In this document: piece by piece, positions 9,460 through 19,614 of the stretch | Numbering within the stretch: position 1 is the stretch's first letter | How the letters are laid out: the number at the start of each line of letters is the position of its first letter | DNA from: Dugong dugon | Taxonomy: Eukaryota > Chordata > Mammalia > Sirenia > Dugongidae | NCBI GenBank assembly: GCA_030035585.1 | Contig: CM057481.1 | Span: forward strand, 10,193,128 to 10,257,127 | Length of the DNA stretch: 64,000 nt | Direction: 5' to 3' | Position numbers and translations under genes: made by a program | The notes under the pieces: generated by a model | The model's input: the letters and a program-made list of their open reading frames with translations, nothing else | Databases searched by the model: none | Told to the model about the DNA's origin: nothing

Positions 9460-11100
9460 AAACAGATGGGCCATAGCTTAGTTTAAGGTGATTCCCCATT
9501 GAGGGGCACTTTTATTGTTTGCGGTATTTCCCAGGTATAAACGTGACCATCCTCCTACTCTAGAGCATATGCAGTAAAGGTAGATACAAAAAAAGTCTGT
9601 GGATACTTTCTATGCTAATGTTAGTTTGAATTATATTAAATTGCCATTTTTGTAGTTCAGATTCTTGTGCTATTTGTACTGCTTCCATTCATGGACATCA
9701 AAGAAAAGCAAGCAAACAAGAAACCAAACTGTTACCAAACGAAGATCTAAGCAAGCTGTGAAAATAAGTGGGGAAGGAGACTTGTTTTGTGGTATATGTT
9801 TCATTTATATAGTGGCGTTAGCAAATTTTAAATACGCAAAAGTATATTCCTTCTGTGTCATCCCTGGTTAAAAAAAAAAAAAAAACAACAATAAAAATCG
9901 TACTTGTGAATTTAAAGACTAAGTTTATTATATTGACAAAGTTTACATCTCAACTCCCTTTAAAATTTTTACAGTTTGTCATTAATGTTATTTTGGCTGA
10001 AGGTACTTGCAGTAAGAAGTCGTTAGAAAATAATTGTCCACAGATATTTTCATGATTTGTTCTGAAATGTATCCTGGGTCTCTACACCTTACAATTATGT
10101 AAATAACCTGGCTAGGACGTTTGATCCGGCTTCTGCCTCCAGATTAATTGAGTTTTTTCCCTAAGGACTTATGTAATTGCAACAACCTTCATCCTTGATC
10201 TGGGTATATATTACTGGTTTCAGTAGCAGAAGCTGTTTTTCTTTTTTCTTACTTTTCTCAGTTGTGTCTGATACCTGTTCTCCGTGAAGGAAAGAATGAT
10301 CTGTTGGCTTTTTTCCTTTGTTATTAACTGTGCACAAAATTTTTGCATTACTTGCTTGACTCTTAAATTCTTGGAGGAACTTCTGAGGCATGTTAAAGGA
10401 ATGACTTGGTCCAGAAGAACCCTTGTGGTGTGTGTTCTTCCCCCACCCTGCAGCATAACTTGGGCTGTTCTAGGCAGATCATTTGGTGGAGAGAGTCAGC
10501 CCACTCCACTCTGAGCAGATGGTTTCTCTGTCAGCAACATTCATGCCTGGTATTGAAGGTGAATGTGGATTTGGGTTAACTCCTTAGAATCTGGCAGGGG
10601 AGTGGAAGGGTTTTCTTGTGGTTCTTTGTTGAGCGGGCTGTGATGACCTTTTTTTCCCTATAGTTCCGTAAATGAGATATTTTTTTACTCCCCACATACC
10701 TCAAAATATCAATTTTTAACGTTGTCATCTTCTACTGAACACTAAAATAAATAAATCTAAAGTGTTTTCTTTGTCTTTATTTGGCAGAGGGAGGTGGTGC
10801 CTTTGCCAGCCAAGGCTATATAAACTCCATTCAAGGAAATATTTATTAGTGTAGAGTTAATTAGTTCATTTGTTCATTCTTTAGTGTATTCATTAAATTA
10901 TTTGTGCACTAATTCAATCAACCAGTGTTAACTGAGCTCCACCATGTCAGGCGCAGGATATTGAAAGAAGCTAAATTTAGGATTCATTAATCTGCAGACA
11001 AGTGGAGATTGCTCTTGATTCTGTTACAAGTTAACCAAGCACAACAAAGATACATCTGAACTGTAGAGAAGGTTAATTTTCTTCTGTTTATAATGGGATA
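9460..11100. other. Repeat-poor stretch, no gene seen
   Basis: 1.6 kb with only A-runs near 9870 and no recognisable retroposon. Short frames such as the one spanning 10284-10514 show no family resemblance, and no splice-bounded exon is convincing. Confidence 0.4.
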
Positions 11101-11102
11101 GA

Positions 11103-11442
11103 GGGGCCGTGGTTCAGTGGTAGAATTCTTGCCTTTCGTGCACAGACCTGGGTTTGATTCCCAGCCAATGCATCTCATGTGCAGCTACCACCTGTCTGTT
11201 GGTGGAGGCTTGCGTGTTGCTATGGTGCTGAAGAGGTTTCAGTGGAGCTTCTAGACTAAGACAGATAAGGAAGAAAGGCCTGCTGATCTACTTCCAAAAA
11301 AGTCAGCCAATGAAAACCCCTTTTTTTACAACAGTCTTGTCTGCAACCGTTCATGGGGGTGGCACAGGACTATGCAGCGTTTTGCTCCACTGTACATGGG
11401 ATCCCCATAGTCAGGCGCCAACTCAATGGCAGTTAATAACAG
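11103..11442 (+). mobile_element. tRNA-Gly-headed composite SINE with RTE-derived body
   Basis: Positions 11103-11172 resemble a tRNA-Gly(GCC) gene: an A box around TGGTTCAGTGG (11110-11120), a TAGAATTCTTGCC anticodon arm, a B box GGGTTTGATTCCC (11150-11162) and GCCAATGCA at the acceptor end. The following body (GGTGGAGGCTTGCGTGTTGC, CAGTGGAGCTTCTAGACTAAG) is the sense strand of the RTE 5' UTR seen in reverse at 43380-43617, and the last part is the RTE 3' end. The same architecture recurs at 63210-63525. It is a retroposon, not a working tRNA gene, because the anticodon and D arms are diverged. Confidence 0.85.
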
Positions 11443-11904
11443 AAACATAAGGTGATAATTCCAGATTGTTGGTTAGTTTCGAAAGAAAGACTTTTGCAAT
11501 GGATTCTGCTGCTAACATTTTTCTCCCTTAGACTATCGTTGAAATTTACTTCTTTGCTTCTAGCTGATCAGCCCAAAGGTTTTACCGGGAAGTACTTCAA
11601 TTTATTTTATACAAAAGTCAGCCTTGACAAATTATACTCAGTGGTGAACTTTGCATCTGTGTTCTCCTTACAGTTAGGCATTAGTCTCTGCCTGCACTGT
11701 GTTTCAGAGCAAGAGCTCTACAGTCTCTAGCCTGGAAGGGACTTTGGGATTAACTAGTAGAATCCATTTCATTCTGTAATGTGGGAATTGAGCCAAGACA
11801 AGTCAAGTATCCTGCTCAAAGTGAGCAAGCAGGCAGAGAACACAGGTCTTGGGACTTGTGATGTGGATTGTACGTTAAGTCCAGGAGAAGGTAAAAGCTA
11901 AGCG

Positions 11905-12038
11905 TTCTGGTTCTGGCATTTTGAATTCTGGCCTCACCCCTTTCCTGCTGTGTGATCTGGACAACTTATTTAACCTCTGTGTTTCAGTTTCCCCCATTGG
12001 AAAATCTGGATGATAGTAGGGGTGCTGTAAGGATTCAG
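11905..12038 (+). repeat. MIR SINE, left part (split by two AfroSINEs)
   Basis: Sense MIR core CCTGCTGTGTGATCTGGACA and TAACCTCTGTGTTTCAGTTT. The element continues at 12439-12515 (GAGATAATGCAAG, CAGCACCTAGCAC), with two AfroSINEs inserted between. Confidence 0.8.
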
Positions 12039-12205
12039 GAAACCCTGGTGGTGCAGTGGTTAAGAGCTTGGTGGCTAACCAAAAGGTAGGCAGTTTGAAT
12101 CCACCAGGTGCTCCTTGGAAACCATATGGGGCAGTTCTACTCTGTCCTATAGGGTCGCTATGAGTCGGAATCGATTCAGTGTCAGTGGGTTTGGTTTTTT
12201 GGTTT
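12039..12205 (+). mobile_element. AfroSINE, full length, TSD GTAAGGATTCAG
   Basis: Complete short-form AfroSINE: CCCTGGTGGTGCAGTGGTTA head (A box), AGGCAGTTTGAATCCACCAG (B box region), TCCTATAGGGTCGCTATGAG, and the GTGGGTTTGGTTTTTT tail. An exact 12-bp duplication GTAAGGATTCAG lies at 12027-12038 and 12206-12217. Confidence 0.92.
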
Positions 12206-12220
12206 GTAAGGATTCAGTGA

Positions 12221-12438
12221 GGAGCCCTGGTGGCACAGTGGTTAAAGTACTTGGCTGCTAACTAGAAGGTCAGTTGTTTGAACCCACCAGCTGCTCCTTG
12301 GGAGAAAGATGTGGCAGTCTGCTTCCATAAAGATTTACAGCCTTGGAAACCCTATAGGGCAGTTCTGCTCTGTCCTATAGGGTCACTATGAGTCAGAATC
12401 CACTGAGCAGCAACAGATTTGGTGGTTTTTTTTTTTTT
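12221..12438 (+). mobile_element. AfroSINE, long form, second insertion at the same target
   Basis: The long variant carries an extra GAGAAAGATGTGGCAGTCTG segment between B box and core. Its duplication AAGGATTCAGTGA (12208-12220 and 12439-12451) overlaps the one made by the SINE at 12039, so the second copy landed at the duplicated target of the first, or the reverse. The tail is GGTGG followed by a T-run. Confidence 0.92.
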
Positions 12439-12515
12439 AAGGATTCAGTGAGATAATGCAAGTAGGGGCACAGCACCTAGCACAAGATAAGCACTCAATT
12501 CTTGTTAATACAATG
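12439..12515 (+). repeat. MIR SINE, right part
   Basis: Continuation of the MIR begun at 11905, ending with CAAGATAAGCACTCAATTCT, the expected MIR 3' end. Confidence 0.75.
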
Positions 12516-12894
12516 TATGATGGTAATACAGGAGCATGAAATAGGAGGACGTATATAAGGATATTGTCTATATTAGGCATTACTATCTCCGTGGTGCCCT
12601 GGGAATGGCTTGCTATGTATTGAGCTCTCAAAGTTTGTTGAATTGATTTTTTTTTTTTTTAAATGTGTACTTGGTAACTCTTACGAAGGAGAAACGATAC
12701 CAGGAGGGGAAATAAAGATGATGTGGAGCACTGTCCATTTTTAAGGGAAACAAGATTGTTTTTAAATGAGCCATTTCTGTAAATAATCATTAATAGGAGC
12801 ATTCAACAAAATCCCCCAGCTGTTGATTTCATTCTGCAGAGCTTCCTTCAGGTGACTGGTTGATAACACCACCGGTCAGCTCTGCCTTTAAATG

Positions 12895-13575
12895 GAGCTG
12901 GAATCACACCATTATCACCTTCTCCAGCCAGACCATCTACTTCAGGCCCCCATCATCTTGCTAATGGCTCTATGATCCGAGAGGCCTCCCAGCTTCTGCC
13001 CTTGACCCTCTGTTGTCCATTGTCAGCACAGCAGCCAGAGGGTTCCTTTTAAGCCTCTCTCGCTGTTTCTCCCATGGTACCCATCTCACTCAGTGAACTG
13101 CCAACTCCTCCTAGTGGCCCTCGAGACCCAGCACGATCCAACCTCGTTGCTGCTCCTGAGCCTCTCCACATACACTCTCCCCTTTGCTCTATGCTTCTGC
13201 CACACTTTTCATTCTTTTACACTCACACCCCAGGGCCTTTGCACTTGCTATTTCTATGTGGAAAGTTTTCCTTTAGACACCCATGTGACTGACTTCCTCG
13301 TTTTCTTTCAAATGTTCTTTTTAGACAGGCTTTTTCTGCCTGCAGAATAGCATTTCCATTCCCAACTCACCCCACCTCAGCACTGCCTGCTCTGCTTTGC
13401 CAGCTTCATTTTTAGTCCATAGTGTCTATGATCACCTGCCACATTATGTATTTTTTATTTGATTAGTTTCTGACTCTCCATTGTCATTTTGTTTTCTGCC
13501 ACATTCCCAACATCTGGTACAGTGTCTGGCACACAGATGCAGCCAGTTATCATTCCTTAGGTAAATGGATGAGTG
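12895..13575 (+). repeat. L2 LINE 3' end
   Basis: Sense L2 reverse-transcriptase C-terminus and 3' UTR landmarks: GCAGCCAGAGGGTTCCTTTT, CTCCTAGTGGCCCTCGAGAC, CAGGGCCTTTGCACTTGCTA and AGTGTCTGGCACACAG. No frame survives, and the two short open frames here are fragments in competing frames. Confidence 0.75.
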
Positions 13576-13579
13576 GCCA

Positions 13580-14040
13580 CTTCATTGTTCATGGGTTTCA
13601 TGCTGTCTTTGCAGGACTACTGTAAACATGAACTAGATTTATCCTGGCAACCTTTTAAGAATGTCTGTCTTCCTCTATACATGTATTTCCATTCTTTCAT
13701 TTTTTAGGAAAACCGATAAAACAAGAGACAAAACCAAGGTCTGCCCTGAAGAGACCTTGTGTTAGACAAAGCAAGGCACAAGAACATAGTGCCAGGCTTT
13801 TACGAGCTAATAAAATAAATCCATCCATCAATAAGAGGATGTAAGCAGTGTGAGATGTGCACGTGATTCCATACAGAGGTGGGGTTGTTAACATCTCTGC
13901 TTTCAGCCTAACTCAGTTGGTGCTGCAGTACTCCCAGGGTAGAGGTAGGGATAGAAATTTTCCGTTACAATGAAAAACATTCTCCTTTTTCAAGTCTCAG
14001 TCCCATTCCATTTGACTGGTGTTTACGAAGTACAGAACAC
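13580..14040. other. Repeat-poor stretch, no gene seen
   Basis: Ordinary mixed-composition DNA between the L2 fossil and the minisatellite. Confidence 0.4.
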
Positions 14041-14070
14041 TGTTCTGGTGCCCGCCACGTGGTTATAGAA

Positions 14071-14398
14071 TAAAAGAAGTACCCGTGGAGTTGTGTGGAA
14101 TAAAAGAAGTGCTGTGGAGTTCTCTAGAATGACAGACATGTCTGTGGAGTTTTCTAGAATGAAAGAAGTACCCGTGGAGTTGCCTGGAATGAAAGACGTG
14201 GCCATGGAGTTGTCTGGAATGGAAGACGTGCCTGTGGAGTTCTCTAGAATGGAAGACGTACCCATGGAGTTGTCTGGAATGGAAGACGTGCCTGTGGAGT
14301 TCTCTAAAATGACAGACGTGCCCGTGGAGTTCTCTAGAATGACAGACGTGCCCGTGGAGTTGTCTAGAATTAAAGATGTGCCTGTGGAGTTGTCCATG
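14071..14398 (+). repeat. 30-bp minisatellite, about 11 copies
   Basis: Unit consensus is close to TGACAGACGTGCCCGTGGAG then TTCTCTAGAA (30 bp). All copies are 30 bp except one of 29 bp at 14101-14129. From 14190 copies alternate between a CCATGGAGTTGTCTGGAA type and a CTGTGGAGTTCTCTAGAA type, giving a 60-bp higher-order period. Because 30 is a multiple of three, three frames stay open on both strands and encode 10-residue repeats. These are by-products of the array and not evidence of a protein. Confidence 0.95.
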
Positions 14399-14399
14399 C

Positions 14400-15848
14400 C
14401 CACTCATCTCTTGTTTACCCAAGTAATGGAAAGGGTATTCTAGGTCATTTTAAAGCAGTGGACTACCAGTGTATCATTTGTATGTCACCATGGAATGTGC
14501 TCTGGCACATACTGTTTTCCCTGTATTCTTGAGCACTCTCACTAGTGCAGAGAAAATAAGGGAGCCACTTCGGAGAGACCAGCTTTGCATGAACTAGAAC
14601 GAGCCAGGCTCTCCCAGCCTGACCTGGGTGAATTCTTCCCCACGCCCCTCCAGGGTGAATGGAGAAACCTCACCGGGCATCTGCCACGCAGACCCATCAC
14701 CTTTATCTTCCTTTTTACCTCGAGTGCTTAGCTTATTTGGAGAAGGCAAAGAGGGTTTTGTTTAAAATACCTTTTACTGGCTATAAGCTTCAGAGATGGT
14801 GGAAAACTAAAAATAAGAGGTACTGAATAGACCCCCAAATGGACCTACTCAGCTTAATCATGCTAATCACTTAAGAGAAAGACGAATCTGTTTTCAGTTT
14901 GCAGATAACTGACAGATGACTCGTCTGCAGCTCACAGAGGCATTGACGCTTTAAACAAGGTGTCCAAGTTCACAGATCCACCTCACCAGCCATCTGCCTA
15001 AATGCCGTTGGAGCCACAGGAATTGACTAACTTGCACAGAGGAGATAGCAAAGAAACAAAATGTCTTCTTAACGTGGTTTGGGGACAGGTAGTTTCCCCA
15101 AAGGTGAACATACTGTTTAGCTGATAAAACCTTGGCTTTAAAAAATCATAAACTGTTTTCCTTACCGTCAGTATTTCGTGTTGCTTGCCTTCATGTAGAA
15201 AAAGGAGATTGGTTGTAATTATGTTTTTGAAGTGCACTGCTAATAGCTGTTGCGGCTCACTGTGCTTTGCTGCTCTCTGACGGAGCAGAATCATTCTGCT
15301 GCTTTCTAACCAATCCAGGGGCCGCTGCATCATGTTCTCTGCCTGGATTGTGGTTCTCTTTATGTTTTGAAGTGTTTATCAGTGATGGCCGCTCTATGTA
15401 ATACAACCAGCAATTGAAGCTGGAATTTAATTTCAATTATTGTCAGATTGCGGAAATAGGCCTGCCACGGGCTCAGCGTCGCCACGGGGAAGTGGAGGAG
15501 TGTCTGAAATGAGAAATGAGCCCGCTGCTGGCGACAGTCCTGAAGAATGTGTCTGAAAACAGGGATGGTATGAAGGGAGGGTTATCTCTGTGGGTTGTAT
15601 AATGAAGGCTTGATGGATGAGCTCCCAGGAAACCACAGTAAGGAACAAAATTGCAACTGGGACCCAAGGGGCTTTGTTTAGTGTGGGGGCTTATGTTTGA
15701 CCGAAGGTCTCATGTTGTTGGTAGAAGGCTGGCATTTTACTAAGTAGATGTTGATATAATAACTATAATATGTTATTATATGTGATGTGGTCTCAAAGAA
15801 GCAAGTGTGCTTCTGAGAGAAGAAAGGTATCAAGTCATGTTCCTCTTG
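14400..15848. other. Repeat-free block, candidate conserved noncoding DNA
   Basis: Over 1.4 kb with no recognisable retroposon, unusual for this window. AT-rich segments such as GGAATTTAATTTCAATTATT (about 15423-15442) sit beside a CG-containing GCTCAGCGTCGCCACGGGG segment. Open frames of up to 111 codons on the minus strand show no family signature. No promoter or exon can be demonstrated from sequence alone. Confidence 0.4.
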
Positions 15849-15851
15849 GGA

Positions 15852-16038
15852 AAACTAGTTGCTGTTGAGTCGATTCCTATTCATGACAACCCCATGTGTG
15901 TCAGAATAGGTTTTCAATGGCTGCTTTCTCAGAAGTAGATCTCCAGGGCTTTCTTCCCAGGGTGCCTCTGGGTGGACTCAAACTTCCAACTTTTTGGTTA
16001 GCAGCTGAGCGCATTAACTGTTTGCACCACCCAGGGCC
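15852..16038 (-). mobile_element. AfroSINE, RTE-bodied type, antisense
   Basis: The longer type whose middle resembles the RTE 5' UTR: TTGCTGTTGAGTCGATTCCT, TTTTCAATGGCTGCTTTCTC, AGAAGTAGATCTCCAGGGCT, TTGGTTAGCAGCTGAGCGCA and TTTGCACCACCCAGGGC. Flanks share TTCCTCTTGGGAA with one two-base slip, a probable TSD. Confidence 0.85.
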
Positions 16039-16149
16039 TTCCTCTCTTGGGAAGGTCTGTGCTAAGTAGCACTGACGGTTGAATGGCTTCCTGATGTACA
16101 GGTGACTTGGAAGACATTTCTAGACTTATAGGCATTATTTTATTCTTTT

Positions 16150-16780
16150 TCCCACTTATTTATTCAATGCATATTGATTGAGCATTTGCTATGCTTGCAC
16201 TGTGGTGGTGGTGAGGGGACAAAATGGTGAGCAGGCCAGGCGAGGTTCTGGTGGCTTACAGGCCAGTGGGGGAGGCAGACATCAATTAATTAATAATCAC
16301 AGTAACAGGAGTATAGTAACACACAGAAGTGAAAGTTTTAAGGGAGAAAGAAATGTGCAGTCATGGGGGCATTTAACCAAGGACCTTGACCTAGTTGTGA
16401 AAGATCAAGGAAGGCTCCGGAGGAAGTAAAGGCTGAAAGAGAGGAAGCTGTTCACTAGGCAAAAGGAGAGAATAAATAAGTTGCAGCCATACGAACAACA
16501 TGTGCAAGGGTCCTGTGGCAGGTTGGAGAATAGGCTGATTTGAAGGTGAGTATGGCTGGTAGGAAGTGGACAGTGAGACTGGAGCAGTTGGCAGGAACCA
16601 AACCATGCAGAGCTTTAAAGGCCATGATCAAGATTTGAGTCTTTCTCCTAACATCACTGGGGAGTCCTAAGATCATTTGTGTTTTGAGATGATTCCTCTA
16701 GCTGCTAAGTAGACAGTGGCTTGGAGAAGATCAAGATTAGATGCTGATAACTAGCAGAAGGCTGCGTCAGTTTTTTGATG
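16150..16780 (-). repeat. L2 LINE 3' end, antisense
   Basis: Antisense L2 signature: GAGCATTTGCTATGCTTGCA, ACAGGCCAGTGGGGGAGGCA, AGGCTCCGGAGGAAG, CATGTGCAAGGGTCCTGTGG, CCATGCAGAGCTTTAAAGGC. A minus-strand frame near 16560-16620 still reads AFKALHGLVPA, a relic of the L2 reverse-transcriptase C-terminus. Confidence 0.8.
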
Positions 16781-16784
16781 TGAA

Positions 16785-18065
16785 TTGAGGGTGCCCTAGA
16801 CTTGGCTAGTTTGGGAGCAGATGGGTTTGAGGGAACATGTGTATAGCTTTGTTATCTTTGTATCTGGTCTTGGGTGGATACTTATAAATGTTTCTCTTTC
16901 CAGGGATTAGGAAATTTAGCTTTTATTTTGACTTCTGTCCGTGTACCACCTCTCTTGGCTTCAGTTTCCACATCTCTAAAATCGTGCAGTTGATTACTGA
17001 ACCTCAGACATCCTTTCCAGTGCTAGAATTTCCTGGGGCCATGATGTCTTGGGTACCATTGATTTTTTAGGTTAGATGATTAAAAGGTAGATATATGTTG
17101 ATTGATAATAGGAGACCGGTATCTAAGTTTGTTTGTGTAACCACCTTGCTCCAAATCCTTCTCTCCTACTCCTTGGACAGTGGGAGAAGACGTGTGCAGT
17201 TAAGGGACACCGCTGTATATGTTTCCATTTCTTATTATGGCAAGCACAAGACACTTCTTTAATTAGGGTGCCTTTTTAAAACACACCAGATGTGATTCAT
17301 TAGGAAAAAACAAAACAACCCTGGCTATGAGTAGGGGTGAAAGCAGGGACTTGAACGAAGCAGCCCAGTGTACACAGCCTAAATGAAGTGGAAAAAGCTA
17401 GCGGAGGTTCTGCTAAGGGCGTTCATCTGACTCTTGTGTCCTGTGATTTTGGAATCCCTTGTCAGCGGTTGTGGCAGACACACTCAGCAGCAACCACAAA
17501 CATTTTCCAGTGGAGGAGTGTTGACAATGTTTTCATTGACCTAAATTTAAAAAAAAAAAAAAAACTCCTAATGACAGGGCCAAGGAAAAGGCAGGGGGTG
17601 TAATTTGCTGGTCAGCCTTGGTTCACTGTCCACGGCAGCCTCGTCCTGTATGAGTCCTTAAGCCAATGCACATGGGTGAGGAGATTCCCAGGAGGCCACA
17701 GTTCAGCCTTGGCCTCAGAAAGGAGCCACAAATTAAAACAAGAGCAGTCCTGTTGACCTTCAGACTGCAAGCAACTGCTTTCTTTGCGCCACATAACCCC
17801 GCAAAACAATCCCGATCAAAGCTCTTTGTTGAGTCATTCAGACAAGAGCAAGGATCTGGGGAAAGAGCATTTATTTCCCTGCCCTCTTTAAAGGGGTTTG
17901 ATGTTGGCTCAACCGTAGCTGTTCTGCGGATCTGTCGGCCTGAGGCTGAGAGGATTTGTGGAGCGAAGAGCGGGATCGTAGATGGTTCTCAGGTTCCAGC
18001 TGCATCTCTGACACTTGAAGAACAGACCGCTGGGCTCCCTGCTCTCCTCCACTCCCCGTACATTT
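16785..18065. other. Repeat-poor stretch, no gene seen
   Basis: Contains a poly-A run at about 17549-17564. The 145-codon open frame at 17666-18103 lacks family similarity, and its end runs into RTE sequence, so I do not call it a gene. Confidence 0.4.
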
Positions 18066-18190
18066 CCTCTGTGGTGTTGTTACTGTTGTCCAGTCTGCTC
18101 TGACTCAGGCGACCTCATGAACAACAGAACAAAATGTTGCCTGGTCGTGCGCCGTGTTCATGATCAGCGGTATGTCTGAGTCCATTGTCT
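18066..18190 (-). repeat. RTE LINE 3' end fragment
   Basis: Matches the RTE 3' end in reverse: TTGTTACTGTTGTCCAGTCT, ATGAACAACAGAACAAAATG, GCCTGGTCGTGC. Highly degraded. Confidence 0.7.
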
Positions 18191-18292
18191 GCTTCTGTAA
18201 ATATTACAGCCTTGGAAACCCTATGGGACAGTTCTACTTTGTTCTGTAGGGTTGCTGTGGGTCAGAATCGACTCGAAGGTGCACAACGTCAA
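18191..18292 (+). repeat. AfroSINE long-form 3' half
   Basis: Starts at TCTGCTTCTGTAAATATTAC and runs through CCTTGGAAACCCTATGGGAC to GTCAGAATCGACTCGAAGGT. The head is missing. Confidence 0.75.
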
Positions 18293-18424
18293 CATACCTG
18301 TAAGAGCTCTCCAGTGATTCCCCCAAATCCATGCACAGCAACCGAGTGCACTAAAAAAATAAGGTCTCCTCTGGTCATTGTGATACAAAGTGATAAACAC
18401 AGTTTCTAATTCATCGCACCCAAT

Positions 18425-18545
18425 AACAACAGTCTTTACGGGAGCAGATCGCCAGGTGTTTTCTCTGGTTGAGCTACTGGTGGGTTGTCTTAGTGACCTT
18501 TCAGCAGCCGAGCGCTTAACCTTTACACCGCCGGGGGTCCTCTCT
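18425..18545 (-). repeat. AfroSINE long-form 5' half, antisense
   Basis: From GTCTTTACGGGAGCAGATCG through GAGCTACTGGTGGGTT to CAGCCGAGCGCTTAACC. It is the complementary half of the element type at 18191 but in the opposite orientation, with about 130 bp between. Confidence 0.7.
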
Positions 18546-18630
18546 TACAGGTGTTGACCAGTGGAAGTAGAGCTGCTGCTTCTTAAATTGGACACACTTG
18601 AAAGGGAGAAAATTAAAAATAAAACAAGTT

Positions 18631-19205
18631 GTTGTTGTCGTTAGATGCTGTCAAGTCAGTTCCGACTCCTAGCGACCCTATGAACAACAGAACAAAACAC
18701 TGCTTGGTCCTGCTTCATCCTCACAGTCGTTGTTATGCTTGAGCCTGTTGTTGCAGCCACTGTGTCAATCCATCTCGTTGAGGGTCTTCCTGTTTTTCGC
18801 TGACCTTCTACTTTCCCAAGCATGATGTCCTTCTCCAGGGACTGATCTCTCCTGACAACATGTCCAAAGTATGCAAGACGTAGTTGTGCCATCCTTGCTT
18901 CTGAGGAGCATTGTGGTTATACTTCTTCCAAGAGAGACCTGTTTGTTCTTCTGGCAGTCCATGGTGTATTCAATATTCTTTGCCAACACCACAATTCAAA
19001 GACGTCAGTTCTTCTTTGGTCTTCTTATTCATTGTCCAGCTTTCCCATGCATATGATGCGATTGAAAATACCATGGCTTGGGCCAGGCGCACCTTAGTCC
19101 TCAAGGTGACATCTTTACTTTTCAACACTTTAAAGAGGTCTTTTGCAGCAGATTTGCCCAATGCAGTGCATCTTGATTTCTTGACTGCTGCTTCCGTGGG
19201 TGTTG
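18631..19205 (-). mobile_element. RTE LINE 3' end, exact TSD AAAACAAGTT
   Basis: A 5'-truncated RTE copy in reverse with an exact 10-bp target duplication at 18621-18630 and 19206-19215. It ends at the left in a (GTT)n run, meaning a (AAC)n tail in sense. It covers the C-terminal end of the RTE reverse-transcriptase polyprotein and the short 3' UTR. Truncation at the 5' end is the normal outcome of LINE target-primed reverse transcription. Confidence 0.9.
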
Positions 19206-19212
19206 AAAACAA
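18656..19212 (-). pseudogene. RTE reverse-transcriptase C-terminal remnant
   Basis: Minus-strand pieces in different frames encode the typical RTE/BovB C-terminus: KSKDVTLRTKVRLAQ with SYAWESWTM (18970-19212), then AYFGHVVRRDQSLEKDIMLG and GRPSTRWID (18656-18892). At least one frameshift separates them, so no protein is made. The catalytic reverse-transcriptase core is upstream of the truncation and absent. Confidence 0.8.
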
Positions 19213-19456
19213 GTTAGAAGGTTTTAATAATCTTTAGAAGATAGAAAGGAGGAAGAGTCTAAGGCCTGTTTTCCAGTTGTGGGGAGAGAGGGGGTGCAAA
19301 CTTGCTGGCAGGAGCTTCTGGACTAGCACAGGACTAGGCAGTGGTGTGCTCCAGTCCTTGCTCCCTGCCCCTAAGGGCCCCACAGGTCTAGTTCTCCCCA
19401 AGCCCACCTCCCCAAGACCCACGTTACAACACAGACTATCCTTAAAAAGGAGGCAG

Positions 19457-19609
19457 CCACAGCCCTAGTGGCATAGTGGTTAACAGCTTGGCTGCTAACA
19501 AAAAGGTTCAAATCCACCAGCCGCTCCTTGGAAACCCTATGGGGCAGTTCCACTGTGTCCTATAGGGTCGCTACGAGTCAGAACCCACTCGATGGCACCT
19601 AACAACAAC
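19457..19609 (+). mobile_element. AfroSINE with (AAC)n tail
   Basis: Head CAGCCCTAGTGGCATAGTGG, then CTTGGCTGCTAACAAAAAGG, AACCCTATGGGGCAGTTCCA and a GGCACCTAACAACAACA tail. This tail class matches the RTE 3' end, unlike the TTTGGTTTTT tail of most copies. Confidence 0.85.
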
Positions 19610-19614
19610 ATAGC

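Noticed and set aside
11103..11172. Functional tRNA-Gly gene
   Set aside because: It is continuous with an RTE-derived SINE body, the D and anticodon arms are diverged, and the same structure recurs at 63210.
14071..14398. Possible CRISPR-like array
   Set aside because: Units are contiguous with no spacers, and the genome is mammalian. It is a minisatellite.
14023..14443. Overlapping 116-126-codon frames of 10-residue repeats, as if a repeat protein
   Set aside because: They exist in several frames and on both strands because the 30-bp minisatellite period is divisible by three.
17666..18103. 145-codon open frame
   Set aside because: No recognisable domain, no splice context, and its 3' end lies in an RTE fragment.
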